Assembly (NCBI GenBank): GCA_013399305.1
Contig: VXAI01000273.1
Span: 268,839-332,838 of the forward strand
Origin: Rostratula benghalensis
Lineage: Eukaryota > Chordata > Aves > Charadriiformes > Rostratulidae
Length of the DNA stretch: 64,000 nucleotides
Reading direction: 5' to 3'
The notes under the pieces are model-generated. The model had not been told where the DNA came from and did no database searches. It saw only the letters and a list, made by a program, of their open reading frames with translations. Positions 13,201 to 25,000 of this stretch are shown here, piece by piece (the first letter of the stretch is position 1; every line of letters begins with the position of its first letter). Made by a program: the position numbers and the translations under genes.

Positions 13201-16200
13201 CAAGAGCATAAGAACATCAAGCCCAAACACAGCTTCACGCTTCCTGGCCCAATGGAAGCAGAGCTGATAGAGAGAAATGGTGGAAACCAGCAGCTCCAAG
13301 AGCGTGCAGCAGCTCTCTCAGAAACATAAAGATGTATTTAAAAGAAGCTCAGTTACCTTTCTCCCTTGAAAGGGACAGAGAGCTCTAATTCACAGACATA
13401 ATAAAAGATATGAACACTGAAAAAGTATTAGCACATGAAAGTTTTAAGACTAAAAATTTAGATAAATTACCTCCTCCAGAAGGAGTCCGACATTGCAAAG
13501 ACATATTTTCATACCAAAAAATAGCACCTTGAAACAATTAGTGATGCTCACATTTACACTAGCAACCATAAACTTATGTCCCATTTACAATACAGTATTG
13601 TAAGAAATATTATATAACCTCAGTTCCAGCAGTTATTCTATAGTTACCAGTCACAGTACTGTTATTTCTATGACCTTGAATATTTCAGTTTCCCTAATCT
13701 GTTTCAGTTTCTACAATTTTAAATATTAAGCTTTCATGTTACATATGTCATCTCACACAAATGCAAAATAATACTTTGGGGGAAAACAAAATGGTAGCAG
13801 CCATGCAACTCAAGTCCTTTCTTACAATACATTGGTATTTCCAAAACTTTTTTTTGTATTCTTATGACATTTATATAACGATAAGGTTTTGACAATAAAA
13901 CAACTTTTCCAGCTACCATCTCAGCCCTAGTATCTGAGACAGCAAAAACCAACCTGAGTCAACACAAGCTTCAGTGCATTAAAAACATGGCTTGAGAAGA
14001 CAGCAGCTTGAGAACCCCAAAGGTGATTCTCACACACAGTGGCACAAATCAGCCAGCTTGCTCAGGCAGCCCTGCTCCAGACAGCCTCCCAAAACAGAAT
14101 TTCAGCAGTTTCGGCATGGAACTGGCAGGCTCAGCATAGGAGATGGAAGAAGCTGAATCCATTAATAAATAGGAAAGTTTGCTAAAATTCAGCTTGGCTA
14201 CAAAAAAATCCAGATAGCGTTTTCTGCTTTTTTCACTGCAGTTCCAAATTTGGAACAATATAAGTTTTCTTAAATAATCAGTAGTGGATTTGGCTTTTTA
14301 TATTTAAAGTGAGCTTTACTAATTGCTTGTATTTTACCTAACTTTATAGTTCACACTGAAAAAATCTGTATTTTAATTTTTCATACTTGAAAGTCCAAAA
14401 TGCCTCTTTTCTTCATCTATTTTTCAATGACCAATTATTTATTAATCTAAACCAGTTCTTAAAACAATCACATCTTGTAAGAAGCAAAAAGGACTGCTGC
14501 CTGTGTGCTGAGAAAAGGTATAGTTACAGGGCTCCACAGAATTACTTACTGCAGCACATCTTGGTTCATCCCCCACCCTGTGGATGATCATGATGCTGTG
14601 ACACTGGATGGAAGTCCATTGAGCAGATCTGAATGTTGAATACACCCATGACTGCAGCACCTTGTCCTCAGTGAAGCCCGAGTTGGATGCTTTTGTGAAG
14701 CCACTGAGCAACACCACTACTTGGGAAAGTCAGAACGAGTGTCACCCTGAGCTAAGCAACTGTATCACTATGCACAGTGGTACATGAACTAGTACACCTC
14801 ACCCCTTGTAACACACCCACATTCATCTCAGTTCAACCATTGCTCTTCTGCGTGTCTTTGCCAGACTAAGGATTCAGTAGTTCATAAATCTAAGACAGAA
14901 TGGGCAATAACAGGGGAAAGACAGCTTGGCAGAGGATGCTACACTATCTGAAGTTACTTCCACACTGGTGTTGGCTGAATAACCAAGCTGGCATTAACCT
15001 ACTTGTCTGGAGTATCTATGGAAGCCACCAGGATCAGGATGCATCACAGGCCAGTAAACTGGACAACAAAGGCTACAAGACTTGCCAAGAACTTACATCT
15101 TTACAGGCAGGCACACTAGCAAAGATTCTCACATTCAGGATTATAGAGGTGTTGAGATTTATTTTTAATTAACTGTCAGTTCATCCTTCTACCCCAAAGC
15201 AAGAACTTTCTGACCTCACCTAGCATGCCTGTCATTACTTCCAACAGATGCCCGAGCTGGCTGTTGAAAGCTAATCTGAAAAACAATCTCAGCAATACAG
15301 ATTCTACTCTTCAGCACAGTAGTCAGAAGTCACCTGTAGGCATAAGAATAGTTAACAATAACATTTTCTTTGTTTAACAGGATGAGTGACACCAGTGGGT
15401 CTGTGCAACTAAAAGGCGTATGACCAAGATTTTGCTTACTTTTAAATTCAGAAACTACTGCAGAAGTACTTTTTATTGTAACATTACTGTTTGGTTTTGA
15501 CTAACATTAGAAGAGAAGGAAAATTCTCCATTATGAAAACTCCTTAAAAATATTTCATCAAGCAGACATGAGCTACAATTTAAAAAGTATTCTGAAAGTG
15601 ACTAGTTAAATCTTTCCTAGCCACAAGTAGGCCTCAAGTGCTTTGGCAGAACATTTCATGTGCTTCAGGTCCACAATGTCGCAGACATGATGGAACAAAA
15701 ATAGGCACATCTAAAAAAACAAGGAAAAAAAAAAAAAAAAAGCACTTTCCATAAAAGTCCCACAATGTAGGTGAGGAGCAAATATTGCCCGTACTTCAGC
15801 ACCTGCTGATACTGTAGATTTGTAATGGAAATAATATGGTTATTTGGAGACTTTGAAGAGAAAAGCCCTAACAACTTATCAGAAAACATAACACACTTTT
15901 GAAATCTAAAATGTGCCAATTCTTAACCTTTTTAATACCCCCATATCAGGAAAAAATGCTATAGCAACTATGAATTAATTTCAGCAATACATAATTTTAC
16001 AGATATTCAGTGAATCTTAACCTCTAAATTCACAGGTAATGCAAGAGTCCAAAATAAATTGTATAAACTGCACTAACATAAATTACATTTTAAGAAGACA
16101 CAGCTATTAAACTTTCCTTTTCATAAATGATAATTACATACATTATTTACTTGGCATTAGAAATGACTACTTAATGAGATATGTGCAATCAGATACAAGT

Positions 16201-19200
16201 GGAAGGCAAAAATGAAGACTAAAAACATCAAAACGTTTAAACTATGTTTTTTCCAGCTGAAACACAAAGTTTATCAGTTGAACAGGTGAAGAATAAACTG
16301 TTTTACTCTTTGAATATAGCCATTTGTTTTCAATACAAAATAGATTTGGGGTAGCTAAGAATCTCAAAAGGCTAAAATCAATCTGTCTTCACTTCTAGTT
16401 TTTAAACCTGACATAAAGTTTATATGGACATTGAATCAAGTACAGAAAACATTACAGAATATCAAAAGCCATAACACAAATAATACTCCTTTTCTAGTTC
16501 TTGGGTTGGGGTTTTTTCCCCCCATTGCTCTAAGTCCTATCTTACAAGTATTTTTAAATTAATAGGACTTCTAAAAAGAAAATTCCTCTTTTTATGAAAA
16601 ACAGGAGAAAAATAATCTTTATGAAATGTATCTCTAACCTGTATGACACTTAAGAAAGCGCATTCAATTTATAACTAATTTTCAATATGACCATTCTGCA
16701 AGTTTCAGTAATAGTATATTATATATTTTTTATAATCTGAAATTACAGAAACATTAAATTACCTTTTATTATTAATTAAACCATTCTCTTCGACACATAC
16801 CACTTAAACTCACATCTCCTACCTTATTTACTTCTATTTTAAAAGAGCTGTTTAAATTTGAGACAGGTTTAAATTTTTATCATTGTTGTTCAGTATACCC
16901 ACAGGGATGTGTTTGTGTAACATACAGAGTCTGAAGAAAAATCATATCACTTTTTATATAATATCATATAGCTGGTATGTCTTAAGCTCTCTCACTAATC
17001 CCACAGACTGATTAGATAAGTAGTCTTTAAGCTTTCTCATACTGAAAAAAAAAAAAAAAAAAATCAGGTCTTTTGGTGTCAGAGATTCCAGGATTAAGCA
17101 TTCTTTCCAGTTGTTGGCTCATGGCCCGAAGATCCCACTTTCAAACTTATCCCATTCCAGCTAGTTCAAAGATCAGGAAAATGAAGCCATCTTCTTTGCA
17201 GCCATAATCCATGACTCATGCTGTTAGATACTTAAGAACATCTCCAAAGCAAACTACCTTGTTTCAGCTCCCGGCAGGAGCTCAGCAGGGCACTAGATCA
17301 CATGACTGCGAGCCCTACCTAGTCAGGTGACTCGATCACTAATCTGATTTGGTCCCTATAAAACTTTAATCAGTACCATCTAATACCATCACATTCCAGA
17401 ACTGATGAGGGAAGCATCTTGGCAGTGTATCAGCAAACGCTAATAAGATTATGATTTAGAACTGCCATTAGGATGCAGTTTTCTAGTTCTCTATCCCATG
17501 CAGAAGCCCAACAGAAAAACATTACTGGAAGCTGATCAGGCAGACCTATGGTTTTGAAGCAAAATGCACTGAAGTGGTTTATTCCAAAATGGATAGCATT
17601 TTGCTCATTGCCACAGAAGGACAAGAACATACACTGCATCTTACAAAACATAATTAAAATGTAGAAAAAACCCCCATTCATTTGAAATGAAGGAATATAA
17701 AACATGTACATCAATAATATCACGTTGTTGAGAAACTCTGTTCAAACATTGCAGCCTCAGTGTGCACAGAGATCCAAAGAGTTTGTATCTGCAACCCATA
17801 CAGTAACTAAAGAAAAGAGGAAATGACAGCCACAACAGTGTCTTCTCTTATCAAGCACAAAATATGTAACAAACACTTTAAGAAGTGCTGCTATTTTGGG
17901 ACACTAGGATTTTCAACAAGTCCGTAGGCTGCAGCTTTTGAAGAGAAATTACAAACATAAACATACTTGCAGATAAAATTCCAAGCAGATTTTTTCCCCA
18001 AACATTTTGATTGCTCTCTCACTCACCCATTGTATTCCCTCTGTTTTTTTTCCCTTGGGAATTCTCACCCAAAATCCTCTTAATCCATTTTAGGGTCTGC
18101 ATTTAGCATAGGCAAGCAGCAGAATTGGATCAGCAAGTTCACAAGAAATAGGAAGCAAAGAGTTGATTTCTTCATACTAGAGTTAGGATTTGCAGGTAAA
18201 GTGACAACATGCAATGAGCAAGAAAGAAGAAATTATTCTGGACTTTAGAACATCCTAGTCTATACACCAGGGTTTAAACTTCTCCTTTCTACAATGAGAT
18301 GACCATTGTCAGTTGCCATAGCTCAGCGAACAAAAAATACGCTAAAACATTTCTTCATCATTTACAGTCCTTTCCGTGTTTGTTAGTTTGTCTACATTCC
18401 TATTCCAGCCCTAGAGGAGGAATAGCAGGACTTACCTACCTCTAACGTGTATTTGAGCATGAGGGGGTTTATGCAGTAATAGCTAGAATTACAATGGCTA
18501 TGGTCTTGCTTTCTGCCAGACAGGCCCTAGTAGGATCTTTCACAGTGGCTGGAAACTCACCTTTTGGAATGCGGACACATGAATATAAGCAAACCTTTGG
18601 TATCATTCATAATAGTGAAAAAGCTATTTTTATATCTGAAAATGAAGCACCATTGACTTCAAAATAAAGAAGTTTCCTTAAAATTAGTTTCTTCTCTATT
18701 TGTACAGAATGAGGTGTAGGTAAATTCAGATGTTGTAAGTGGTGTTTTCATAAGCACATACTCAGCTGGTAAAGGTTTATTGTATTACTTAGTCAGCATT
18801 TTTAATTAGATATTTGAAAAATAGCTTATTTCCACCTGCTTTTTAAATCAGTGAGACTTTAACTGTACCCATCATCTTAAAATGTGACAGAGGAAAAATG
18901 AACATCACAAACAGAACTACTGCAATACTTTTTAACATTCAGTTCTTATATAGAGAAACTATTTCTGCTTGTCCATATTCTTTTTTAATATCTGAAACAG
19001 TCTCTCCTATTATAAGGAGTTGTAAGAGACACTTTCTCTGTGTATGTCAACTCACAAAATTTCTAACAAAAATATTACTTTATTTAAAAATACATTAATA
19101 TCTGAAATAGCTGCAAGGTCCACAGTCCACAAGAAGTAGAAGGTTCAACAGTCTCCTCCCCACCACGCATATATTCCCTTCTCATTATTGCATCAACTGA

Positions 19201-21469
19201 GCAGTATGACGCAAAATTAAACTATTGAGAAAGTCAATGAGTAGTTCCAAGTCAGATTAGTAAACTGAATCAGCTCAAGAAAGGATCTGACAAGCACCAG
19301 GATTTGTTGGACCAGAAGAGGAGAAAAAGGAAATGAGACTTCCTCCTTTAGCAATGCTGACCTATTACACCAGCTCAGGAGACATTGAGAGCTCCAGTAA
19401 ACTTGTACTTTATGCAATTCTAAAAATTGCAGAACTGCAGCACAAGCATTCCCAATTGCTAAACACTTTCACTTTGGAGCTTACATAGTGAAAGAGAAAG
19501 AATTGTTTGGCCTCTAGCTTTAATTGCCACCTAGGAAAATGAAGTAAAAAAAAAAAAAAATTGAAGAACAAAGACAGCTCAGCCCTGGATGTATGTTTAC
19601 ACCTGTTCTGTAAAGCTCATCCAACCTACATTAGTATATTTTATTTAAAAAACAAGCCAGGTAATACCTTGTCTCACTGAAGTAACAAAAGGTAGTGTAC
19701 TGCTTGGAAAGGGGGGGATAAAAATCACTGAGACAAAGTACATACAGTAGATAATTTGATTGTTTTTGTTAAGTCCCAACTTGCCTATCAAAAGATTAAC
19801 TCTTTGAGTTACAAGCATGCTATTAAAAGCATTCTCCAGTAAATACACTTCATTTTTTAGTAGTGTTACACACATCTGCAAGCACTCATATCTGAAATAT
19901 CTAGTTATCTGGACTCGAGAATGACAACAGAGTAAGAAAACAAAGAGCTGATGTGACCCTTCAGAAGTGGAGAATTCTCAGTAGCTTCCAGTCTCTTCAC
20001 TCAATACAGAATTTGCACCACAGAATCCCACTGCCAATAAAAGATTCGTGAACTCTTAGAAGAGCTATGAATTACACTTTATGCCTTATTTTGTTAAAGC
20101 CTTTCCTATCCCAGATATTCACAAATCATTAGTCAGATCCCACAGAAGTGACATTAACAGGTTTTTTTTTTTTCTTGGCATGTTTTTAAATGTGTCCTTT
20201 GACAATTTTTTTCCTGAAGAGACAAGCACTTCTAACTTTCACTTAACAATAATCTACATTTGAAATTAAATATTTATTACTCAGTATTTCACAGTTTAGC
20301 AGCAAATATAAAACATTAAGACCATCTCTTGGTATTCATGACAAGGATCTTAAACTGTCCATTCCTTAACCATGTAAAGAAGCTTGGCCAGCAGCAAAAT
20401 GAATGCAATTTCACCAGCACAGAAGACATAACACAGAAATTTTATGCTCCTGAGTTTGAGATGAAGGAAAAATTTTGGGGTTCGAGACTGTTAAAGTATT
20501 GCTACTCTTTTGTGATGTTCATATTTAATATGAGGATTATTTTCCCTCAATGGAAAGAGGTTCAACAACCACAGGCATTAAAACCCATGATTTATAGCAA
20601 TAACAAAAAAATAATACATTGGAACTAAAGACTGAGAGTGGGGAATTACAACATTAGAATCTCATTAGTACGTCCTGCTATGTGCAAGTGTCTTCAAGTG
20701 GTGTTTCAGATGCATCACGAACTAACAGCTTATAAATAAATACACAGATACTTGTGATAGTGGCTCTTCTATATGTTCAGAGGGATTTCTCTGAAATTCT
20801 GAGTACTATCTTAAAGCACCTGTTTATAAAGCAAGAATACTAAAATTTTTCATTAAGATTAAAAGCATTTTAATGTCCTTGTATAAAAGAAGAATAGAAA
20901 AGTAACAAATTCAGGTATCTCACCAGTGTTTACACACACTCAGTTTAGGGCAGTTGTTTGCTACCTCGTACAAAGCCACAGGCTACTACCCATAAATTGT
21001 TAATACAGAGTAAAAGACATGCAAATCTTCCAAAATACACAAAATAACTTTGTATGGTATTAGCAGCTGATGCAACAGTAAGTGCTAAAGAAGAACACAA
21101 GTTACATTTCTCACATAAAGCAGCTGTTTCTGCAATAGCTCTTGGCACACAGTCCAGAGCCATCATGTTGACCTTGCTTCCACATGAGAGATCTTAAAAA
21201 TTATGACAGATCCGCGGCTATTTACAACAAGAGAGGAACTCAAAGCACACTCATATATCATATTACACAGAGTTATTTAAATACCATCAGAAAGCCAGAA
21301 CGTTTTACAAATACTCTTTACTTCCAGACTCACACGCCAGAAAACCGTTTTCCGAAGAGAGCACAGAGACCGCCGAGGTGACTCTGGGCCAGAGGAGCCT
21401 CTCTCCCTTCACGGCTCTTTGCCTCATGACACCTCGGGCATCCCAAAGGCCCCGGGAGAAGAAAGAGCC

Positions 21470-21484
21470 NNNNNNNNNNNNNNN
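21470..21484. other. Assembly gap or unresolved bases (15 N)
   Basis: Fifteen N are followed directly by a run of Gs broken by one A. The sequence was probably not resolved because of the GC-rich homopolymer. The true length may differ from 15. Confidence 0.9.
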
Positions 21485-21630
21485 GGAGGGGGGGGGGGAA
21501 TGTCCCCTCCGCAGCGCGTCCGAGTCGCCAGCACCGCACTACCCCCGCCGGCCCTGCGCCAGGGCGGGTCGAGACGCGGCCGCCGCCTCCTCCCGCTACC
21601 AGCTCCCCTCGGTCCCGGGACCCCCATCGA

Positions 21631-21660
21631 GGCGGCGGCGGCGGCGGCGGCGGCGGCGGC
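21631..21660. repeat. (GGC)10 trinucleotide repeat
   Basis: Ten uninterrupted GGC units lie in the first intron of IMMP1L (GCC in its sense), about 30 bp downstream of the exon 1 donor and within the CpG island. Repeats of this kind at vertebrate promoters often vary in length. Confidence 0.95.
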
Positions 21661-21691
21661 ACCCCGCGCCCTCCGGCCCCGCCACACTCAC

Positions 21692-21750
21692 CTGCCTGCT
21701 CGTTACCGGGCTCCTCGGCCCTTCCTCCGCCCCGTTAGCGCGGGACGTGC
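21692..21750 (-). other. IMMP1L: Probable 5' noncoding exon 1 of IMMP1L (upstream end uncertain)
   Basis: On the minus strand a perfect CAG|GTGAGT donor ends at 21692 inside the CpG island, facing away from ELP4. The coding exon 2 of IMMP1L begins at a real acceptor (5269) without its own promoter-like sequence, so a noncoding first exon is needed. This donor is the obvious partner. Two CCAAT boxes lie about 75-110 bp upstream of the donor in the IMMP1L sense. The transcription start cannot be read from sequence, so the 21750 end is a guess. Additional noncoding exons in the 16.4-kb intron cannot be excluded. Confidence 0.65.
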
Positions 21751-21869
21751 AAAGAACGCGGCCTCCCATTGGGTAGCGTGTTTCCCGTGCCGCTCTCCCA
21801 TTGGCGGAAAGGAAAGGGCTCGATTCTTCCCGGCGTCCCCTGGCTGCTGTCAACTCGCGGGCAGCAGAG
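21693..21869. promoter_or_regulatory. Shared bidirectional promoter of IMMP1L and ELP4, with two CCAAT boxes
   Basis: Only about 180 bp separates the IMMP1L exon 1 donor from the ELP4 start codon. The stretch is GC-rich with many CpGs and has no evident TATA box. Two ATTGG elements (CCAAT on the minus strand) occupy 21768-21772 and 21800-21804, both in a CCCATTGG context and 32 bp apart, about three helical turns. Such CCAAT pairs are typical NF-Y sites. A head-to-head pair of housekeeping genes sharing a CpG-island promoter is a common vertebrate arrangement and matches the known order of these genes. Transcription starts are inferred, not seen. Confidence 0.8.
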
Positions 21870-22047
21870 ATGGCGGCAGCCGCGGCCCCAGCGGTCGGCG
21901 AGGCGGTGCGGGGCCGCGGGGCCACCAGCTTCCAGCGGAAAGCCGCGGCCGGCAGCCGGCTGGCCGCAGTGGCCGGCACTCGGCCTTCCCTTCGGCACGG
22001 GCAGCTGCTGCTCTCCAGCGGGCTCCCCTCCCTGGACTGTGTGCTAG
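21870..22047 (+). CDS. ELP4: ELP4 exon 1: start codon and N-terminus
   Basis: This exon has 178 coding nt (59 codons plus one base). It begins [10 protein letters not shown], an alanine-rich N-terminus as in mammals, and continues with TSFQRK, the conserved [13 protein letters not shown] and [10 protein letters not shown]. It ends in phase 1 at a GTTGGT donor, which departs from the GTRAGT consensus. The G completes a Gly codon with exon 2. The ATG context (GAG before, G after) is good. The frame upstream is open back to a TTG at 21801, but that is not a plausible eukaryotic start. Confidence 0.95.
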
Positions 22048-25000
22048 GTTGGTGGGGAGCGGGACCTGGGACAACCCCCCTCCCCCCTCACCTTCCTCCG
22101 CCCGGCCTTCTCCTGTGCCAGGCCCTGCCTGCCATTTACCTTCCGTAGCCCGCAGCTGCTCCCGCAGGCTTTTCCTTCCTCCCCACAGTTCCCGGGATCG
22201 GGGGGAGGATGGGGGTGGGGGGGGAAGAGGAAGGAGCAAAGTCGGATCCGATTCCCACCCGGATCCAATGCTCCTGCTTTGTGGCCCACTTGCGGAGGGG
22301 AAGATTGCCGTTTGCCCTTCATTTGAACCCGTTTATGCATCCTTTCTAGAGTGGAAAGCTGCTCTGTAAATGTGCTTAGTAACACGTTCCTGTTATAGTT
22401 CAAAGTGGCACAGTTAAAGGCGCTGAAGCTTTTGGTTTTGGAAAACCTGTTTGTTGAATTGACTCATTGCTGAATGGGGTGTAGTTCTGGTTCTTCAGTA
22501 CAGCAATTTTTAGGATGTGTTTGACCATAAGAGTGGGCTCTCTGTGTGTCTTTTCTGCCTTGCTCACCACTGCTGCATCATTCTATATGGCCTGTATATA
22601 CTATAGGTTATGCTGGTATAATGGTGTTCTTACTGTCTCAAGGTGCAAGATAGTTCCTTGGACTTGATGTGTTGTGCAACCTGGTCTAGTGGGAGGTGGG
22701 GGTTGGAACTGGATGGTCTTTAAGGCCCTTTCTAACCTAAGCCATTCTATGATTCTATGGCTTTTGCTATGTTGTAATCTGTGGTGTGAACTAGCACCAT
22801 TTAATTGGATTGGGATCTAATTTGTGTCACTGGTATAAACAGCATGCTTTATCTGAACGCACTAGGGCTGCATGATCCTTTTACTAACTACTGATAGAGT
22901 TGCAGTACATCTTCATTGTACATAGATGGGACTATTAGGTGAGGAAGGCTTGACTTGAGCTTTGGTCACTCATCCTTGGAGGATTATATGGAATATATCA
23001 CTTTCCTTTCCGTGTGAGTAATGGAAATTATAAAATGTATATCCATTTCACAAAGAAGTTTTTACAGCCTTAAAAAGATACAGCCACACTTCTGTATCTT
23101 TTGTGTTTGTGTGTGAGTCTGCTTGGTAAGGAGCACCTGCACTTTCATTAGGGATCAGCATCCTTGTGGAGACAGCTCTTCCTTCTTAAGAAAGAAGTAT
23201 TTCATTAAGTGAGTGCAATTTATGAGACCATTTACTTTCAGAAATACAGGATTTGCATTGGATATCTCAGCTCTTCTTTATATTCCCTTTTATAAACAGT
23301 GGATTTTGCAGGGCATGGGTCAGAAGATGTAGACAGCTCCAATGGTGGCAGTCTCCTAGGCACTTGCTAACATCAGTAGTGGTTTGTTATGGAAACTGGG
23401 GACACTTCTTCCAGTAAATCCACGCCAATAATTTCCTGACCTTAGTAAGTTTTACACTTGAACATGCAAGAAAGTTCTTCAACCCTACAAATAGCAACTT
23501 TTGAAAATACTTTTAGAATGATTTTTGGGTTGCAGCATCTCTGAAAAACTGGAAAACTCTCTATTCCTATGTTAAATCTTTGCTAACCTCCTAGCTCTTG
23601 CATCACTGACTTCTGGAAGCTGAGTGGGTAGGCCAGAAAAGACTCGTATCAAACATGCTGTACTATAATAAAATTTCCATTGATTCCAGGTACTAGGCAT
23701 TGTTGGAGACAGACCACCCAGCCAGGTGGACCTGTACAAAATTCTTGGTTTTGGAGGCTAGGGAGGGACCTCAGGAATTAGTCTACTGAAACCTCAGCAC
23801 TGAATTAAGAGCTGATTGCTCAAGGTTTTGTCCACTTGAGTCTTGAAAATCTGCAATGGCGGAAATTTCACAGCCTCTCTGGACAACCCAGTCCAATGCT
23901 TAATCATCTTCACAGGGAATTTTCTTCTTCCTTATAGCCACCTGGAACTTTTCCTGTTTCAACTTATGCCAGTTGTTTCTTGCCCTCCCACTGTGCACCT
24001 CAGCAAAGAGCTGTCTTCTCAGTAGCTTCTCTTAGGTACTGGCAGGCTAATTCTCCTCCAGGTTAAACAAGCCCAGTTCCCTTCAGCCACTCCTCTTGGG
24101 ACACTTGCCCTATCTCAGTGCTCCTCTGCTGGACTCACTTAAGTTTATCTTTATTTCTTGTACTGAGGGACCCAAAACTGAACATTTTATTCTAGATGTG
24201 ATCTAATGAGGGCTGAGTAAAGGGGAGGAGTCACACCCCTTGACTGACTGACTGAGCTTCTGTTGATGCAGTACAGTATGCTGGTGACTGTAGAAGTATG
24301 GTACTTGGTTCCCTTCATGTCCTTTTCATGTGTGTGTGGAAATGCTTCATAAATGTCTTGCGGAATGTTGTTTATGTGTTTCTTAAAGAATGCTATTACT
24401 TCTTTTCTTTCATCTTGCCCACTAGCAGTTAAATAAATGACTGTACAAGATATATTCTTTTATTGTCACCAGGGCATGAGGACAAACCTTTCTGTATAAA
24501 TTACCAGTGGAAGTTACTATGAACTGTTTTAGTCTGATATTTTCCATGCATTATTTTTTTTTAATGGTTGCCAGGCGTGGTCTTCTAGCTCTCCCACCTT
24601 GGGTTTGGATTTGAGTTTGCCTTGTCCAGAAGTTGCAACCCAGATAGAGTATTATTAGCCAAACATGAAGATATAGCTTATCTGTGAGTATATAACTCTG
24701 TGAGCTTATAACTGTGAGTAAGGGAAAATATGGTGTTATCAGGCAGAGGTCTCATTAGAAACTTTTGAAGAGAGGAAAAAGCAGAGGATGTGTGGAGGAA
24801 CTTCATTTATCCTACAGCTGCTGGCTCATTTGTTACATTATTGTTGAGAGCTAGCTCTTCCTTAATGCGTTTGCATTTCCTTTCAAAAAGAAGTGGTAGA
24901 TTAGTGCTGGATTTCAAACACTCTGTTACCATTAAGGTACTTTGGAGACCTCCAGGCCTTAAATTCAAGTTTACTTTCAAGGTTTGTAGACCACGTATGC

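Larger units (their letters stand above)
5270..21691 (-). other. IMMP1L first intron, 16.4 kb
   Basis: This long AT-rich intron separates the proposed noncoding exon from the start-codon exon. No coding sequence was recognised. It contains a cluster of four ATGCTAAT octamer-like sites (6230-6867), a 17-bp tandem repeat with one unresolved base at 10216, A runs near 15.73, 17.05 and 19.55 kb, and the (GGC)10 repeat close to its 5' end. I saw no clear CR1 or LTR copies here, although old fragments could be missed by eye. Confidence 0.7.
21360..22270. promoter_or_regulatory. CpG island spanning the 5' ends of IMMP1L and ELP4
   Basis: Base composition changes abruptly from AT-rich flanks to a GC-rich, CpG-dense block of about 0.9 kb. 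It covers the IMMP1L first exon, the shared promoter, ELP4 exon 1 and the start of ELP4 intron 1. It also contains the (GGC)10 repeat, an N gap and a G-run cluster. Several long open frames on both strands here come from the scarcity of stop codons in GC-rich DNA and are not genes, apart from ELP4 exon 1. Confidence 0.88.

Noticed and set aside
17260..17345. CATGAC and GTCAGGTGAC motifs resembling E-box promoter elements
   Set aside because: Isolated short motifs in an AT-rich intron, with no CpG island, exon or other promoter sign nearby.
21801..21869. In-frame 5' extension of ELP4 exon 1
   Set aside because: The extension would begin at TTG, not ATG. The ATG at 21870 has good context and aligns with the known ELP4 start.
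21330..22403. Many overlapping long open frames on both strands of the CpG island, up to 316 codons
   Set aside because: They result from few stop codons in GC-rich DNA, several run through the N gap, and they have low-complexity composition. Only the ELP4 exon 1 frame matches a known protein.
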